Made by a program: the position numbers and the translations under genes. The notes below the pieces were generated by a model that saw only the letters and a list, made by a program, of their open reading frames with translations, was not told the DNA's origin and did not search any database. A DNA stretch of 64,000 bases from Sutcliffiella halmapala (GTDB taxonomy: Bacteria; Bacillota; Bacilli; Bacillales; Bacillaceae_I): contig NZ_KV917375.1 in NCBI RefSeq assembly GCF_002019665.1, forward strand, positions 969,390 to 1,033,389, read 5' to 3'. Of this stretch, positions 44,117-53,536 are shown piece by piece (positions within the stretch are counted from its first letter, which is position 1; the number at the start of each line of letters is the position of its first letter).

Positions 44117-44764
44117 ATGAACTTATTTACAAGAATTAAAAACTCAATTTCAGCTGATTTTCACGAGGTGTTAGATAAAAAGGAACAGAAGAATCCAATT
44201 TCAATGTTAAATCAATATTTACGTGATTGCGAAAAGGAAGTAGAAAAGGTACGTAACTTAGTGGAACGTCAAAAATTATTAAAAGAAGAATTTGTAAGAG
44301 AACATTATCAGGCAGCAGACCTTGCGAAAAAGCGTAAATACCAAGCTGATATCGCATCAAAGGCTGGAGAGTCAGAGCTTTATGAATTTGCAAATAGAGA
44401 ATATCTACAATATGAGGAACGTGAAAATCAGCTTACACTTTCCTTGGAGAAAGTTACACAAGACTTAACGACTCTAGAGCAAAAGTATGAAAGCATGAAG
44501 CATAAATTAAAGGATATGTACATCAAGCGTATGGAGCTAATGGGAAGAGAAAATGTAGCGCGCGCTAACCATCGAATGAACCAAGTATTAGAATCCAATA
44601 ATCCAGAGCAATCCTTCAATAAGTTTAATGAGATGGAGAGTTACTTAGAACGACTTGAACATCAGGTGGACACTTCCTATCACCGCAGTACAATTGATGC
44701 CCGTATTGCAAAATTAGAAAAAGAATTACCAGTGGAAGAGAAAACACATTCTCATACTTCGTAA
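44117..44764 (+). CDS. liaH: LiaH, PspA/IM30 family envelope stress protein
   Basis: A 215-residue coiled-coil protein of the PspA/IM30 family, with NPISMLNQYLRDCEKEVEKV near the N-terminus and long heptad regions up to about residue 200. AGAGGAGTGG precedes ATG. LiaH forms large ring oligomers on the inner membrane face. It is cotranscribed with liaI; a terminator follows. Confidence 0.92.
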   Translation: MNLFTRIKNSISADFHEVLDKKEQKNPISMLNQYLRDCEKEVEKVRNLVERQKLLKEEFVREHYQAADLAKKRKYQADIASKAGESELYEFANREYLQYEERENQLTLSLEKVTQDLTTLEQKYESMKHKLKDMYIKRMELMGRENVARANHRMNQVLESNNPEQSFNKFNEMESYLERLEHQVDTSYHRSTIDARIAKLEKELPVEEKTHSHTS

Positions 44765-44777
44765 AAACTGTTAATCT

Positions 44778-44805
44778 AAAAAGGCGTGTATAAACGCCTT
44801 TTTTC
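44778..44805 (+). terminator. Terminator between liaH and liaF
   Basis: AAAAGGCGT pairs with ACGCCTTTT around GTATAA, then TT. It would limit read-through from the inducible liaIH part into liaFSR. Confidence 0.85.
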
Positions 44806-44874
44806 ACTACGCATATAATCATGCGGTATAATAAAACTATAATTATAACTATGCTAAAAAAAGGAGGGGAAACA

Positions 44875-45600
44875 GTGTTAAATAAAAAGAAAACAGACTT
44901 ATTGAGTTATATCGTTATCATCGGATTTTTTATTTTTATCTTGGAAATTTCATTCTTTGAAACGGGTCTCATCTTTTCCCTTCTTATTTTTGGCATATTT
45001 ATGTATTTTGGAAGAAAAAAATGGAATTGGTTTCTTGGGAAAGTACTATTCGCAATTGGGGCATTATCTATTTTTTTCACGATAATAGGATCCATTACTT
45101 TTCAATTTTTGTTATTAGCTATTATTGTGTATTTCTTTATTTTATTTACTCAATCTAAGAAGAATCCAACTTATATTCAGCCTGAAATCAATCCAGAAAA
45201 AAAAGAAAAAGTAGTCAAGCGTGAACAAAGATGGTTTCAAAATAAATTATTCGGTCGTCAAAAGACACCGGAGCATTCCTACACATGGGATGATGTGAAT
45301 ATTCAGTGTGGCGTGGGAGATACGGTTATTGACTTGAGTAATACAGTACTTCCGAAAGGAGAAGCTGTCATTGTAATTCGAAATATCGTAGGGAATATTC
45401 AAATCCATTTACCCTATGAAATCGATATAAGTGTCCAGCATTCCGTAATGGTTGGGTCTACTATGATTTTAGAAGAAGAAAGCTCTAATCTTTGGAATCA
45501 AACGATGAACTTCCAAACAGCAGATTACGATCAATCTACCCAAAAGATAAAGATAATTACCTCTGTTCTTGTAGGAAGCTTAGAGGTGAAAAGGGTATGA
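44875..45600 (+). CDS. liaF: LiaF, inhibitor of the LiaRS two-component system
   Basis: A 241-residue protein, the same length as B. subtilis LiaF; GTG 44875 follows AAGGAGGGG. About four N-terminal membrane helices (1-90), then a cytoplasmic C-terminal domain (GVGDTVIDLSNTVLPKGE, the DUF2154/LiaF-C fold). LiaF keeps LiaR silent without stress. Stop and liaS start overlap (ATGA). Confidence 0.93.
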   Translation: MLNKKKTDLLSYIVIIGFFIFILEISFFETGLIFSLLIFGIFMYFGRKKWNWFLGKVLFAIGALSIFFTIIGSITFQFLLLAIIVYFFILFTQSKKNPTYIQPEINPEKKEKVVKREQRWFQNKLFGRQKTPEHSYTWDDVNIQCGVGDTVIDLSNTVLPKGEAVIVIRNIVGNIQIHLPYEIDISVQHSVMVGSTMILEEESSNLWNQTMNFQTADYDQSTQKIKIITSVLVGSLEVKRV

Positions 45601-46643
45601 GTGTATTACAACGCCATTTGTTGTTAGGGATTGGAACATCTGTCCTATGCTTTTTTGCCTTCGGAGTTGTATATTTTATCTCTTTCCCATTGTTAGACTG
45701 GTCAGTCCTTTGGAACATCAAAGTGTTCGATCTTCCCTTCATCCTATTTGCTCTTAGTATTAGTATCTTTTTAGGGGCGCTAATTGGGCTAGCTTCTGGA
45801 CTTTACTGGAGAAAGCAATTTGCATCTATTTCTAATAGTTTAATTCAAGTCGAGCAAGGAAGAAATATCGAATGGGATAACCAAAGCTCTATCCAGGATA
45901 TAGACGAAATCGAAAGTGAAATAAAGAAAATTCAAAAGCAAATGAAGGAACAAACCAAAATAGCACAAAAACTAGCGAACGAAAAAGCTGTTGATCTCGA
46001 AAATAGAATACAAGAAATAGTATCGCAAGAGCGGAATAGATTGGCGAGAGAACTACATGATTCAGTAAGTCAACAACTATTTGCAGCTTCTATGCTTATG
46101 TCCGCTTTAACAGAATCGAAAGAAGCATCAGAGGATAGTGAAACAAAACAATTACGATTAGTGGAAGAAATGATTCATCAATCTCAATTAGAAATGCGAG
46201 CCCTTCTCTTGCATTTACGTCCTGTTGCATTAAAAAATAAAACACTACAAGAAGGTGCTGAGGAGCTACTTCTCGAACTCATGCAGAAGGTTCCGATGAG
46301 TATTACCTGGAAGATCGAATCCTTTTCTATTGATAAAGGGATAGAGGATCATCTATTTCGTGTTTTACAGGAAAGCCTTTCAAATACGCTTCGTCATTCC
46401 AAAGCAACATCTATTGAGGTACTACTAATCGAACGCGATGATTTAATTATTTTACGAGTGGTCGACGATGGAATAGGCTTCGATGTGGAAAAAGAACGGG
46501 CGGGATCGTACGGATTGCAAAATATGCATGAACGGGCTGTTGAAATAGGCGGGATCATGAAAATTGTTAGTGTAGAGAATTCAGGTACAAGATTAGAAGT
46601 AAAAGTTCCTAAGATTGATTTAAAGGGTGAGAATGATGATTAA
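45597..46643 (+). CDS. liaS: LiaS, sensor histidine kinase
   Basis: A 348-residue intramembrane-sensing kinase: two membrane helices (about 7-33 and 47-70), a HAMP-like stretch, the HisKA_3 helix with phosphorylated H154 ([11 protein letters not shown]) and an HATPase domain ([28 protein letters not shown]). It starts in the liaF stop. It has little extracellular loop, as usual for this class. Confidence 0.94.
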   Translation: MSVLQRHLLLGIGTSVLCFFAFGVVYFISFPLLDWSVLWNIKVFDLPFILFALSISIFLGALIGLASGLYWRKQFASISNSLIQVEQGRNIEWDNQSSIQDIDEIESEIKKIQKQMKEQTKIAQKLANEKAVDLENRIQEIVSQERNRLARELHDSVSQQLFAASMLMSALTESKEASEDSETKQLRLVEEMIHQSQLEMRALLLHLRPVALKNKTLQEGAEELLLELMQKVPMSITWKIESFSIDKGIEDHLFRVLQESLSNTLRHSKATSIEVLLIERDDLIILRVVDDGIGFDVEKERAGSYGLQNMHERAVEIGGIMKIVSVENSGTRLEVKVPKIDLKGENDD

Positions 46644-47268
46644 AGTTCTATTTGTAGATGATCATGAAATGGTGAGAATTGGGGTTACTGCTTATCTATC
46701 CGCACAACCTGATATTGAAGTGATTGCCGAAGCCGATGACGGAAAAATAGCGGTTGACTTAGCACTGGAACATAGGCCAGATATTATCTTAATGGACCTT
46801 GTAATGAAGGAAATGGATGGAATTGAAGCGACAAGAAGAATTATCGAACAATGGCCAGATGCCAAAATCATTATCGTTACAAGCTTTCTAGATGATGAAA
46901 AGGTATACCCAGCACTAGAAGCAGGAGCCACTAGCTATATGCTCAAAACTTCAAAAGCGAGCGATATTGCCAATGCTGTCCGTTCTACCTTTAAAGGACA
47001 ATCGATATTAGAGCCCGAAGTAGCAGGGAAAATGATGAAAAAGATGAGACAAAAAAATGAACACTTCCTGCACGAGGAACTAACAAATCGCGAGATGGAA
47101 ATCTTACTTTTAATGACACAAGGCAAAGCCAATCAGGAAATAGCAGATGAGCTATTCATTGCCTTGAAAACGGTTAAGGTACATGTGAGTAATATACTGG
47201 CGAAATTACAAGTACAAGATCGAACGCAAGCAGTTATCTATGCCTTTAAGCATTCCTTGGTGGAGTAG
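46636..47268 (+). CDS. liaR: LiaR, NarL/LuxR-type response regulator
   Basis: A 210-residue response regulator. Receiver with D8/D9, phosphorylated D54 ([12 protein letters not shown]) and K in MLKTSKAS; C-terminal LuxR helix-turn-helix ([21 protein letters not shown]). AAAGGGTG precedes two ATG codons at 46633/46636; the second gives the usual [13 protein letters not shown] start. Overlaps liaS by eight bases. It activates liaI by binding upstream of 43750; the box was not defined. Confidence 0.94.
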   Translation: MIKVLFVDDHEMVRIGVTAYLSAQPDIEVIAEADDGKIAVDLALEHRPDIILMDLVMKEMDGIEATRRIIEQWPDAKIIIVTSFLDDEKVYPALEAGATSYMLKTSKASDIANAVRSTFKGQSILEPEVAGKMMKKMRQKNEHFLHEELTNREMEILLLMTQGKANQEIADELFIALKTVKVHVSNILAKLQVQDRTQAVIYAFKHSLVE

Positions 47269-47290
47269 ATTTAGGGGATTAAATAAGAAT

Positions 47291-47397
47291 TGTTAGGTGA
47301 AACTCGGGAAGTGTCAGATAAATTCCGGGAAATGTTAGGTAAATCCCGGGAAATGTCAGGTAAAACGGGTAAAACGCAGGAAATGTTAGATAACGCC
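47291..47397 (+). repeat. 21-bp degenerate tandem repeat downstream of liaR
   Basis: Units begin at 47291, 47312, 47333, 47354 and 47384. Consensus is TGTYAGRTAAA followed by a CCGGGAAA-like end. Three are 21 bases, the fourth is 30 by an internal 9-base duplication, the last is cut short. Stop codons exclude coding use. Confidence 0.8.
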
Positions 47398-47582
47398 ATT
47401 CCACCAGCATTTTGCGCCTCCAACTAAGGCTCAATAAAGAAAAATGCGAAGTTTACTGCTATTTTTTCTAAAAAAGAAGAAATTCAGATGATTTTTACGC
47501 TTTTTTCGTAAATTTTAATGACATCTTGTATCGATCACTCTAACGTCCCATCACCGGCTACTAATTCAACTCTATTCCTAAG
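47398..47582. other. Intergenic AT-rich region
   Basis: Between the tandem repeat and the shared terminator. It contains ATTTTTTCTAAAAAAGAAG-like short palindromes but no gene or clear signal. Confidence 0.35.
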
Positions 47583-47640
47583 AAAAAAGCGTAATGCACC
47601 TTCTCATCATAAGATAAGGAGAGTGCATTACGTTTTTTTA
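47583..47640. terminator. Bidirectional terminator between liaR and katE
   Basis: AAAAAAGCGTAATGCAC pairs with GTGCATTACGTTTTTTT, with a further inner stem CTTCTC/GAGA. A and T runs fit both directions. Confidence 0.88.
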
Positions 47641-47707
47641 CCTTTTATCAAGTAAGCACCTTATACTTACACTCTAAATTAGTAATGAAAGCTGTAATGT
47701 TCATTAC

Positions 47708-49852
47708 TCAACCAGACATCTTTCCATCCTGATTTTCTCGGATCCAATGACGATGCTGTGCAATACCGTTAATAAATGCCTCACTAAAGGCGCTAAAATC
47801 CTTAGGCTTCCGAATGGTCACTATTCCCATGTCCGTATGCAGCTCATTTTGAGTATCTGCTCCTGCTAAGGAGATATTCATCATATCAGTAGAAGCTAAC
47901 AAATCGACACCTTCATTTGTTGCGCCAATCGTTTTGGCGTGCGCAAAAGCATCATTAATGAAATCCTTCGCTTCTTTATGCTTCATTAAATTAGATATGG
48001 ACTGCGCCCCTCCTGCAACATAGACGGCATCGTACATAATAGCACTAGTAGTAGCATAGTTTTTATTAACTTCTAGCTCTTGTCCATCAGCACTTGTAAT
48101 GTTTCCTAAATTTTTGCTAATAACGTCTGTATGAAGACCACCAGCATTTAGTGCGGATTGTACTTGTTGTACTTCATCAAGAGCAAAACCATCATATGCT
48201 AAGATCGCAACCTTCCTTGTACGTGCCCCCATTACCGTATTTTGCTGGCTAAGAGCTGGAGAAGCGGCAGTCGACTTCGTTTCGGTAGAAGAAGGCGCTG
48301 CTGAAGGTGGTGCTACACCAATCCCTTTTGCAATTTCCTTAGCAAGCTGTCCATCTACATTATTGAACATTTCTACGACACGTTCCTTAATCTGTTTATC
48401 TTTGACACTTCCAACTTCAAAATGAAAGGCTTTAATAATATGCTGCTTTTCCGCATCTGACATGCTATTCCAAAAAAGTGTAGCCTGAGAGTAATGATCA
48501 TTAAAGCTCTCACTGCGTGAGCGAACTTTATGGCCTTCTACTTTCTCTGCATAGTGCACAAAGCCGTTCTCTTTGTCAGCCTCTGGCATATTCCCTTGTA
48601 GTGAATTTTTCGTATAGCTTACATTCCCGCGATTAATGGTCATACGATGGAACCCATCTCGCTGGTTATTATGAATAGGAGCGATTGGACGATTGATCGG
48701 AATCTCGTGAAAATTTGGTCCACCTAATCGCAGAAGCTGAGTATCTGTGTAGGAAAATAAGCGTCCTTGCAGTAACGGATCATTACTAAAATCAATTCCA
48801 GGTACAACATGCCCCGTATGAAAAGCCACTTGCTCAGTTTCGGCAAAGAAATTATCTTGATTGCGATTTAACGTCATTTTGCCAATGATTTTGACAGGGA
48901 CGAGCTCTTCAGGCCAGATTTTAGTAGGATCTAAAATATCGAAATCAAACTTAAATTCATCTTCTTCCTCGAGTATTTGGACCCCAAACTCAAATTCGGG
49001 ATGCTCGCCATTGTTGATCGCATCCCATAAATCACGGCGATGGAAATCAGGATCCTTACCAGCTAACTTTTGCGCCTCATCCCAAGTAAGCGAATGGACC
49101 CCGAGCAGAGGCTTCCAGTGGAATTTTACAAATCTTGCCTTGCCTTGCTCGTTGACAAATCGGAATGAATGGACACCAAAACCTTCCATCATACGGAAGC
49201 TTCGTGGAATCCCTCTATCTGACAGAACCCACATGATCATATGAGCTGTTTCTGTATTATTGACGACAAAATCCCAAAATGTATCATGAGCAGCGGAGGC
49301 TTGAGGAATCTCATTGTTTGGCTCTGGCTTAATCGCATGGACTACATCAGGAAACTTTATAGCGTCTTGGATAAAAAAGACCGGCATATTGTTTCCGACT
49401 AAATCATAGTTTCCATCCTCTGTATAAAATTTTGTAGCAAAACCACGTACATCTCTTACTGTATCAGCCGAACCACGTGACCCTACTACAGTAGAAAACC
49501 TTACGAATACAGGGGTTTTAACTGCTGGATCTTGTAGAAACTTCGCCTTTGTCCACTCACTCATCGACTCATAGACTTGAAAATAACCGTGTGCGCCAAA
49601 ACCACGGGCGTGGACAACACGCTCAGGAATTCGCTCATGGTCAAAATGCGTCATCTTCTCTCTAAAATGAAAATCCTCCATTAAAGTGGGTCCGCGGTCA
49701 CCTGCTTTGAGTGAATCGACTGTGCTTGAGACACGTACCCCTTGGTTTGTCGTTAATTTAGAGTCATGATTATCGACCCGGTAGTCTTCCAGTTGTTCAT
49801 TTTTTTTATTCTCCATATTATCGGATTCGTTATACTGCTGTTTCTTGTCCAT
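47708..49852 (-). CDS. katE: KatE, large-subunit catalase with DJ-1-like C-terminal domain
   Basis: A 714-residue catalase of the HPII class. Catalytic His is H81 (RVVHARGFGAHG), Asn in LVGNNMPVFFI, and the haem Tyr ligand in RLFSYTDTQLLRLGGPNF. Residues about 555-700 form a class I glutamine amidotransferase/DJ-1-like flavodoxin domain (KVAILAYDGFALDEVQQV), as in HPII. A long polar N-terminal arm precedes the barrel. In Bacillus such enzymes are often under sigma-B or in spores; no clear promoter here. It detoxifies hydrogen peroxide. Confidence 0.95.
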   Translation of the reverse strand: MDKKQQYNESDNMENKKNEQLEDYRVDNHDSKLTTNQGVRVSSTVDSLKAGDRGPTLMEDFHFREKMTHFDHERIPERVVHARGFGAHGYFQVYESMSEWTKAKFLQDPAVKTPVFVRFSTVVGSRGSADTVRDVRGFATKFYTEDGNYDLVGNNMPVFFIQDAIKFPDVVHAIKPEPNNEIPQASAAHDTFWDFVVNNTETAHMIMWVLSDRGIPRSFRMMEGFGVHSFRFVNEQGKARFVKFHWKPLLGVHSLTWDEAQKLAGKDPDFHRRDLWDAINNGEHPEFEFGVQILEEEDEFKFDFDILDPTKIWPEELVPVKIIGKMTLNRNQDNFFAETEQVAFHTGHVVPGIDFSNDPLLQGRLFSYTDTQLLRLGGPNFHEIPINRPIAPIHNNQRDGFHRMTINRGNVSYTKNSLQGNMPEADKENGFVHYAEKVEGHKVRSRSESFNDHYSQATLFWNSMSDAEKQHIIKAFHFEVGSVKDKQIKERVVEMFNNVDGQLAKEIAKGIGVAPPSAAPSSTETKSTAASPALSQQNTVMGARTRKVAILAYDGFALDEVQQVQSALNAGGLHTDVISKNLGNITSADGQELEVNKNYATTSAIMYDAVYVAGGAQSISNLMKHKEAKDFINDAFAHAKTIGATNEGVDLLASTDMMNISLAGADTQNELHTDMGIVTIRKPKDFSAFSEAFINGIAQHRHWIRENQDGKMSG

Positions 49853-50117
49853 TATCCAAACCCCACAATCTTGTAAAATTTATTCAGGTTACTTGCTTTT
49901 TTGACTCGAATTTTGCTTTAATAAAAAAATCTATTTCTGATGGAAAAATAACCCTAAAAATAGTTTGGCATTAATAGAAATATTTATACTAATAATTCCC
50001 AGAAGTCTCTAAACGTAAGTAGTTGTTAAAGAACAAAAGATAAATCCATTGCTTTTCAGGATATTTATCTATAAGGTTTAAAAGGTAGAAATCGGACAAA
50101 AAAAGGATGGGAACTGT

Positions 50118-51071
50118 TTGATTAAGGAAATAAGCAAGCCTGCATTCATTTACACCTATGCGTATAGCATGGAAGAGAGCGCACTATGCCACTTAGAGAT
50201 GCGTTCATTTTTTGGAACAGACTCTCAACAAAACATTGTGAAAAGCGACATTAAAATAGATCCTAGCCGAAGTCCATTTATTCGGGAACGTATCGAGGTA
50301 TTGTATGAAGGAGATGGGTTACAGGATATTTATGACCAGGTAGGAAATATTCACATACATGATGCAACATTCAAAGTGATTTATATAAAAATTAATGATC
50401 TAGCTAGCTCAGAAAAAATAGAATACCAGGAACGACGTATTATAGAGCGAGAAATCGGTGCTAGAATCGAAGGGAAGGCAGATGTTCATCATCCTGATCA
50501 AGTATTCGGTATCGTTACTTTAGGTGGTCGTTGGTATTTTGGACACTATCATAAAAATGAAGCGGTTTGGTTAAAACACGTAAAGAAACCCCGTGAATAC
50601 TCTACAGCTCTAAGTACTCGTGTCGCAAGGGCAATATCCAATATTGCTGTTCCCGACCCCAATGGAGTAAAAGCAATAGATCCTTGTTGTGGGATTGGGA
50701 CTGTTTTAGTAGAGGCACTATCAATGGGGATTAATATAGATGGGCGTGATATAAATCCACTTGTTACAAACGGTTCAAGGGAAAACATTGCTTATTTTAA
50801 CCTTTCAGGTGATGTAACGACAGGGCCAATATCTGATGTAACAGAGTACTATGATGTGGCCATTATTGATATGCCTTATAATCTTTATACTAATATAACG
50901 CGAGCAGATCAACTTTCCATTCTCAAAGATGCGCGCCGTTTCACGGATAAGCTCGTAGTTGTAACCATTGAGTCAATAGATCAAATGATTAAGGAAGCAG
51001 ATTTTGAGGTTAAGGATCGTTGTATAACGAAGAAAGGGCATTTTACGAGGGAGATTCTTGTTTGTACTTAA
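50118..51071 (+). CDS. TRM11-like SAM-dependent RNA methyltransferase
   Basis: A 317-residue protein with TTG start. The C-terminal half (about 165-317) is a Rossmann methyltransferase: IDPCCGIGTVLVEAL for SAM binding, GRDINPL for the ribose acid, and DMPYNLY in place of the usual (D/N)PPY catalytic motif. The N-terminal half resembles the TRM11/THUMP-like region of tRNA guanine-N2 methyltransferases. Target RNA unknown. The gene stands alone. Confidence 0.82.
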   Translation: MIKEISKPAFIYTYAYSMEESALCHLEMRSFFGTDSQQNIVKSDIKIDPSRSPFIRERIEVLYEGDGLQDIYDQVGNIHIHDATFKVIYIKINDLASSEKIEYQERRIIEREIGARIEGKADVHHPDQVFGIVTLGGRWYFGHYHKNEAVWLKHVKKPREYSTALSTRVARAISNIAVPDPNGVKAIDPCCGIGTVLVEALSMGINIDGRDINPLVTNGSRENIAYFNLSGDVTTGPISDVTEYYDVAIIDMPYNLYTNITRADQLSILKDARRFTDKLVVVTIESIDQMIKEADFEVKDRCITKKGHFTREILVCT

Positions 51072-51155
51072 TTCTACCTTTGCCATTGGTAGCACGTATT
51101 AAAAACATGTTCAACTATAGCGGATAATTTCAATAATCTATCTATTCAAAATTAA

Positions 51156-51206
51156 AAGAGCTGTCTCAGAGGTAGTAGATTCACTAATGCAGACAGCTCT
51201 TGTTTT
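51156..51206. terminator. Terminator between the methyltransferase and DUF169 genes
   Basis: AAGAGCTGTCT pairs with AGACAGCTCTT around a long loop; it lies between convergent genes. Confidence 0.75.
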
Positions 51207-51209
51207 GCG

Positions 51210-52001
51210 CTATTCTTCAAACATTTGATTAAGTTTTTGGTAGGAAGCGGGATATTGCGCTTCGTATTGTAAGAAGGTTGGAATCGGATAACGAACCCCG
51301 CCCTTATGAGTGCCTACTAGTCCTTCGATAAAATCATCGACCATTTTATAGGGGATGGTAAAGGCCATTTCGTGGTCATGAGTTTGTCCAAATACTCGGT
51401 CTCCATAGCATGGTAAGATTACTTGAGGTAGTGTTGACTTTATCGTTTTAATGATGATATCAGCGCAGTCAGCACGCGCAGTAAAAGTAGAGGAAAGCTC
51501 GCCACCTGTCTTATAGAGTGCTGCTGCAACCATACGCATGACTTGAGCGGAATTCCCGTAGATAACAATTAAATCAGGGTCAAAAGTTACTTTTGATAAA
51601 GGTGCCATTAATATAGTTCCTGCTTCGCTCGCCGTAAATTTTGGAACCGCGGCCTCCGTTTTCATGCCTAAATCACAGGTTTTCGTATACATTCCGTCAG
51701 TTAAATTTCCTGTTTTATAATATTCAAGTTCTTCTTCATAGCCAAAAGCAATTTTGGCTATGGGACAGGAAAGGTCTTCGTTTCCCATTGCTAAAGCCCA
51801 ATTATATCTTCTTGCCATTGTAATCCCTTGACATATACTAAAGCTTGTCTGGAGATCTTGTTTTGGGCGTTTTACTCGTTCTGGGAGTAGCTCATCATCC
51901 TTCATGACTCTTAAAGCCACTGGGTATGTCTCAGGTCTCACATATTGCGCAATCGCGTCGTCAAGTTTTTTCATATTAGTTATTTTGGTAGTCGGTTGCA
52001 T
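51210..52001 (-). CDS. DUF169 family protein
   Basis: A 263-residue soluble protein of the DUF169 family (COG2043). Visible are MARRYNWALAMGNEDLSCPI with a family Cys, DADLIVIYGNSAQVMRM-like strand (DPDLIVIYGNSAQVMR), ADCADIIIKT and LPCYGDRVFGQTHDHEM. The conserved Cys residues suggest a cofactor or metal, but no activity is established. AAAGGAGG before ATG. It is 21 bases after the amidase gene and probably cotranscribed with it. Confidence 0.8.
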   Translation of the reverse strand: MQPTTKITNMKKLDDAIAQYVRPETYPVALRVMKDDELLPERVKRPKQDLQTSFSICQGITMARRYNWALAMGNEDLSCPIAKIAFGYEEELEYYKTGNLTDGMYTKTCDLGMKTEAAVPKFTASEAGTILMAPLSKVTFDPDLIVIYGNSAQVMRMVAAALYKTGGELSSTFTARADCADIIIKTIKSTLPQVILPCYGDRVFGQTHDHEMAFTIPYKMVDDFIEGLVGTHKGGVRYPIPTFLQYEAQYPASYQKLNQMFEE

Positions 52002-52022
52002 CTTTTTCCTCCTTTTTTTGAA

Positions 52023-52721
52023 CTAGAATCCAATTTTTGACCAATTAAATAAGGAACCTGGATCTGTTTTTCTAACAGGTGCATATTCGTTATGTCCCAT
52101 GATATGCTCTCTATCTCGAAGAATAGTAGTGTGCCGATGTAAAATATCGTCTAATAGTATGTTTAATGATTGATACTGTGCATCCGTGTATCCAATGTGG
52201 GAAGGGTCTACGACATCGTAAATATCTTCCGGTACAGTAGGGAGCATTTCTTCCTTTGTTCCAATTGCAAGTAATTCAATGCCAATGGAAAAATCGTTAA
52301 GACTATGCTGGTATTCAGGATAATTAAGCTGGTTTCCTTTTCCTGCATGAAAGGCTACTCTTCCTTCCGGTACGAGATGAAAAATCTCTCCGTCTCTCCC
52401 AATCATATAGTGAGCCGATACCTCATACTCCTCAAATAGTGCGTACACAGCCTCCAGGTTATAAGGATCCTCAGGAGTTCGTAGTACATTATTAGTGAAA
52501 TGAAGCATGATATGGGTGATGGCTCCTGTGCGTAATCTCGTATTTTTTTCTGGAAGGAACCAAGCGGTAGCCTCAATGGTTGGGATGAAATTGTCATAAG
52601 TTTCATCAAGAGGTTTTTGCTCCACGATTACTTCCTTGTTTGTTAGGGTGTTCTTTGGGGAAACGCATCCTACTAATAGGACAACACTAACTCCAATGAT
52701 GATAAATATATTTCTTCGCAT
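52023..52721 (-). CDS. N-acetylmuramoyl-L-alanine amidase lipoprotein (Amidase_2)
   Basis: A 232-residue protein. Signal peptide with lipobox LVGC (C19). The Amidase_2/PGRP domain (about 50-230) shows zinc ligands: the first His in ITHIMLHFTN, FHAGKG, and GHNEYAPVRKTDPG with the last His/Asp. It cleaves the amide bond between muramic acid and the stem peptide, outside the membrane. First gene of a likely two-gene unit with the DUF169 gene. Confidence 0.92.
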   Translation of the reverse strand: MRRNIFIIIGVSVVLLVGCVSPKNTLTNKEVIVEQKPLDETYDNFIPTIEATAWFLPEKNTRLRTGAITHIMLHFTNNVLRTPEDPYNLEAVYALFEEYEVSAHYMIGRDGEIFHLVPEGRVAFHAGKGNQLNYPEYQHSLNDFSIGIELLAIGTKEEMLPTVPEDIYDVVDPSHIGYTDAQYQSLNILLDDILHRHTTILRDREHIMGHNEYAPVRKTDPGSLFNWSKIGF

Positions 52722-52890
52722 GTTAATCTCCTACTCCAAGACAAGGTGATACTCCAAAATAAAGTATTATTTAATAATTCCTTAACTTAGGCTGCTTTTC
52801 CTCCAAGGATTGAAAAATATTGCATGTTGTTTCATTTTCATTGGAATAGGAAATGTACAAAATAAGAGAAAAATAAAGGAGGAATAAGTC

Positions 52891-53088
52891 ATGCCCTATG
52901 ATTCATTATCAGAACTTCCAGGCGGTGTAAAAGATAATCTCCCAAAACATGCTCAGGAAATCTATAAAGAGGCGTTTAATTCTGCATCAGAACAATATGA
53001 AAAGGAGGAAACAGCACACAAAGTAGCGTGGAGTGCAGTGAAAAATAAGTATAAGAAGAACGAAAACGATAATTGGGTTGAAAAGTGA
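52891..53088 (+). CDS. ChaB family protein
   Basis: A 65-residue protein with the ChaB signature: PYDSLSELPGGVKDNLPKHA, IYKEAFNSA and VAWSAVKNKY. AAAGGAGG precedes ATG. ChaB was named in E. coli as a regulator of the cation antiporter ChaA, but in bacilli its role is unknown. Confidence 0.93.
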   Translation: MPYDSLSELPGGVKDNLPKHAQEIYKEAFNSASEQYEKEETAHKVAWSAVKNKYKKNENDNWVEK

Positions 53089-53199
53089 CTAGTGTCTTGA
53101 GGTGTTAGAAGATGGTTCCTTATGATAAGATAAAATGGAATGTGTTGGAAGGTTATGTCGAAATCCTTTCTTCATAAGTACTATCTAGGAGGGACTACA

Positions 53200-53439
53200 G
53201 TGAGTGAAAAAGTGGTTGTTTATTCAGCTAAAGGCTGCAAGGAATGTGAGATGGTGAAAGATTATCTTACCCAAGAAGGAATTGACTTCGAAGTTCGAGA
53301 TATTTTGGCAAACCAAGTGTATCAACAAGAAGTAGAGAATTTTGGTTTTATGGGCATACCAGTAACTGCTTTTGCAAACCAAGCAGTTAAGGGGTTTAAT
53401 CCAGGAGAGTTAAATAAAATAATTGCATTAGTAAAATAA
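53200..53439 (+). CDS. Glutaredoxin family protein
   Basis: A 79-residue thioredoxin-fold protein, GTG start after AGGAGGG. The redox motif is CKEC (SAKGCKECEMVKDYL) and the cis-Pro is in GIPVTAF, followed by GFNPGELNKI. It resembles NrdH/glutaredoxin-like proteins. Electron partner unknown. A terminator follows at once. Confidence 0.92.
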   Translation: MSEKVVVYSAKGCKECEMVKDYLTQEGIDFEVRDILANQVYQQEVENFGFMGIPVTAFANQAVKGFNPGELNKIIALVK

Positions 53440-53441
53440 GA

Positions 53442-53479
53442 GGAAAAGCCGTGGAAGTTACCACGGTTTTTCCTTTTTT
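53442..53479 (+). terminator. Terminator after the glutaredoxin gene
   Basis: GGAAAAGCCGTGG pairs with CCACGGTTTTTCC around AAGTTA, then TTTTTT. Confidence 0.9.
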
Positions 53480-53536
53480 CAATAATGTTTTTTTCGAGTG
53501 CATGTCCGGTGTATGATAATAATTGGCCTAATTAAT

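Noticed and set aside
47291..47397. Repeat array that could be mistaken for CRISPR
   Set aside because: Units are adjacent (21 bases) with no unique spacers and no cas genes.
53113..53178. Possible 21-codon frame between chaB and the glutaredoxin gene
   Set aside because: No ribosome binding site and no features; the glutaredoxin start at 53200 has its own good site.
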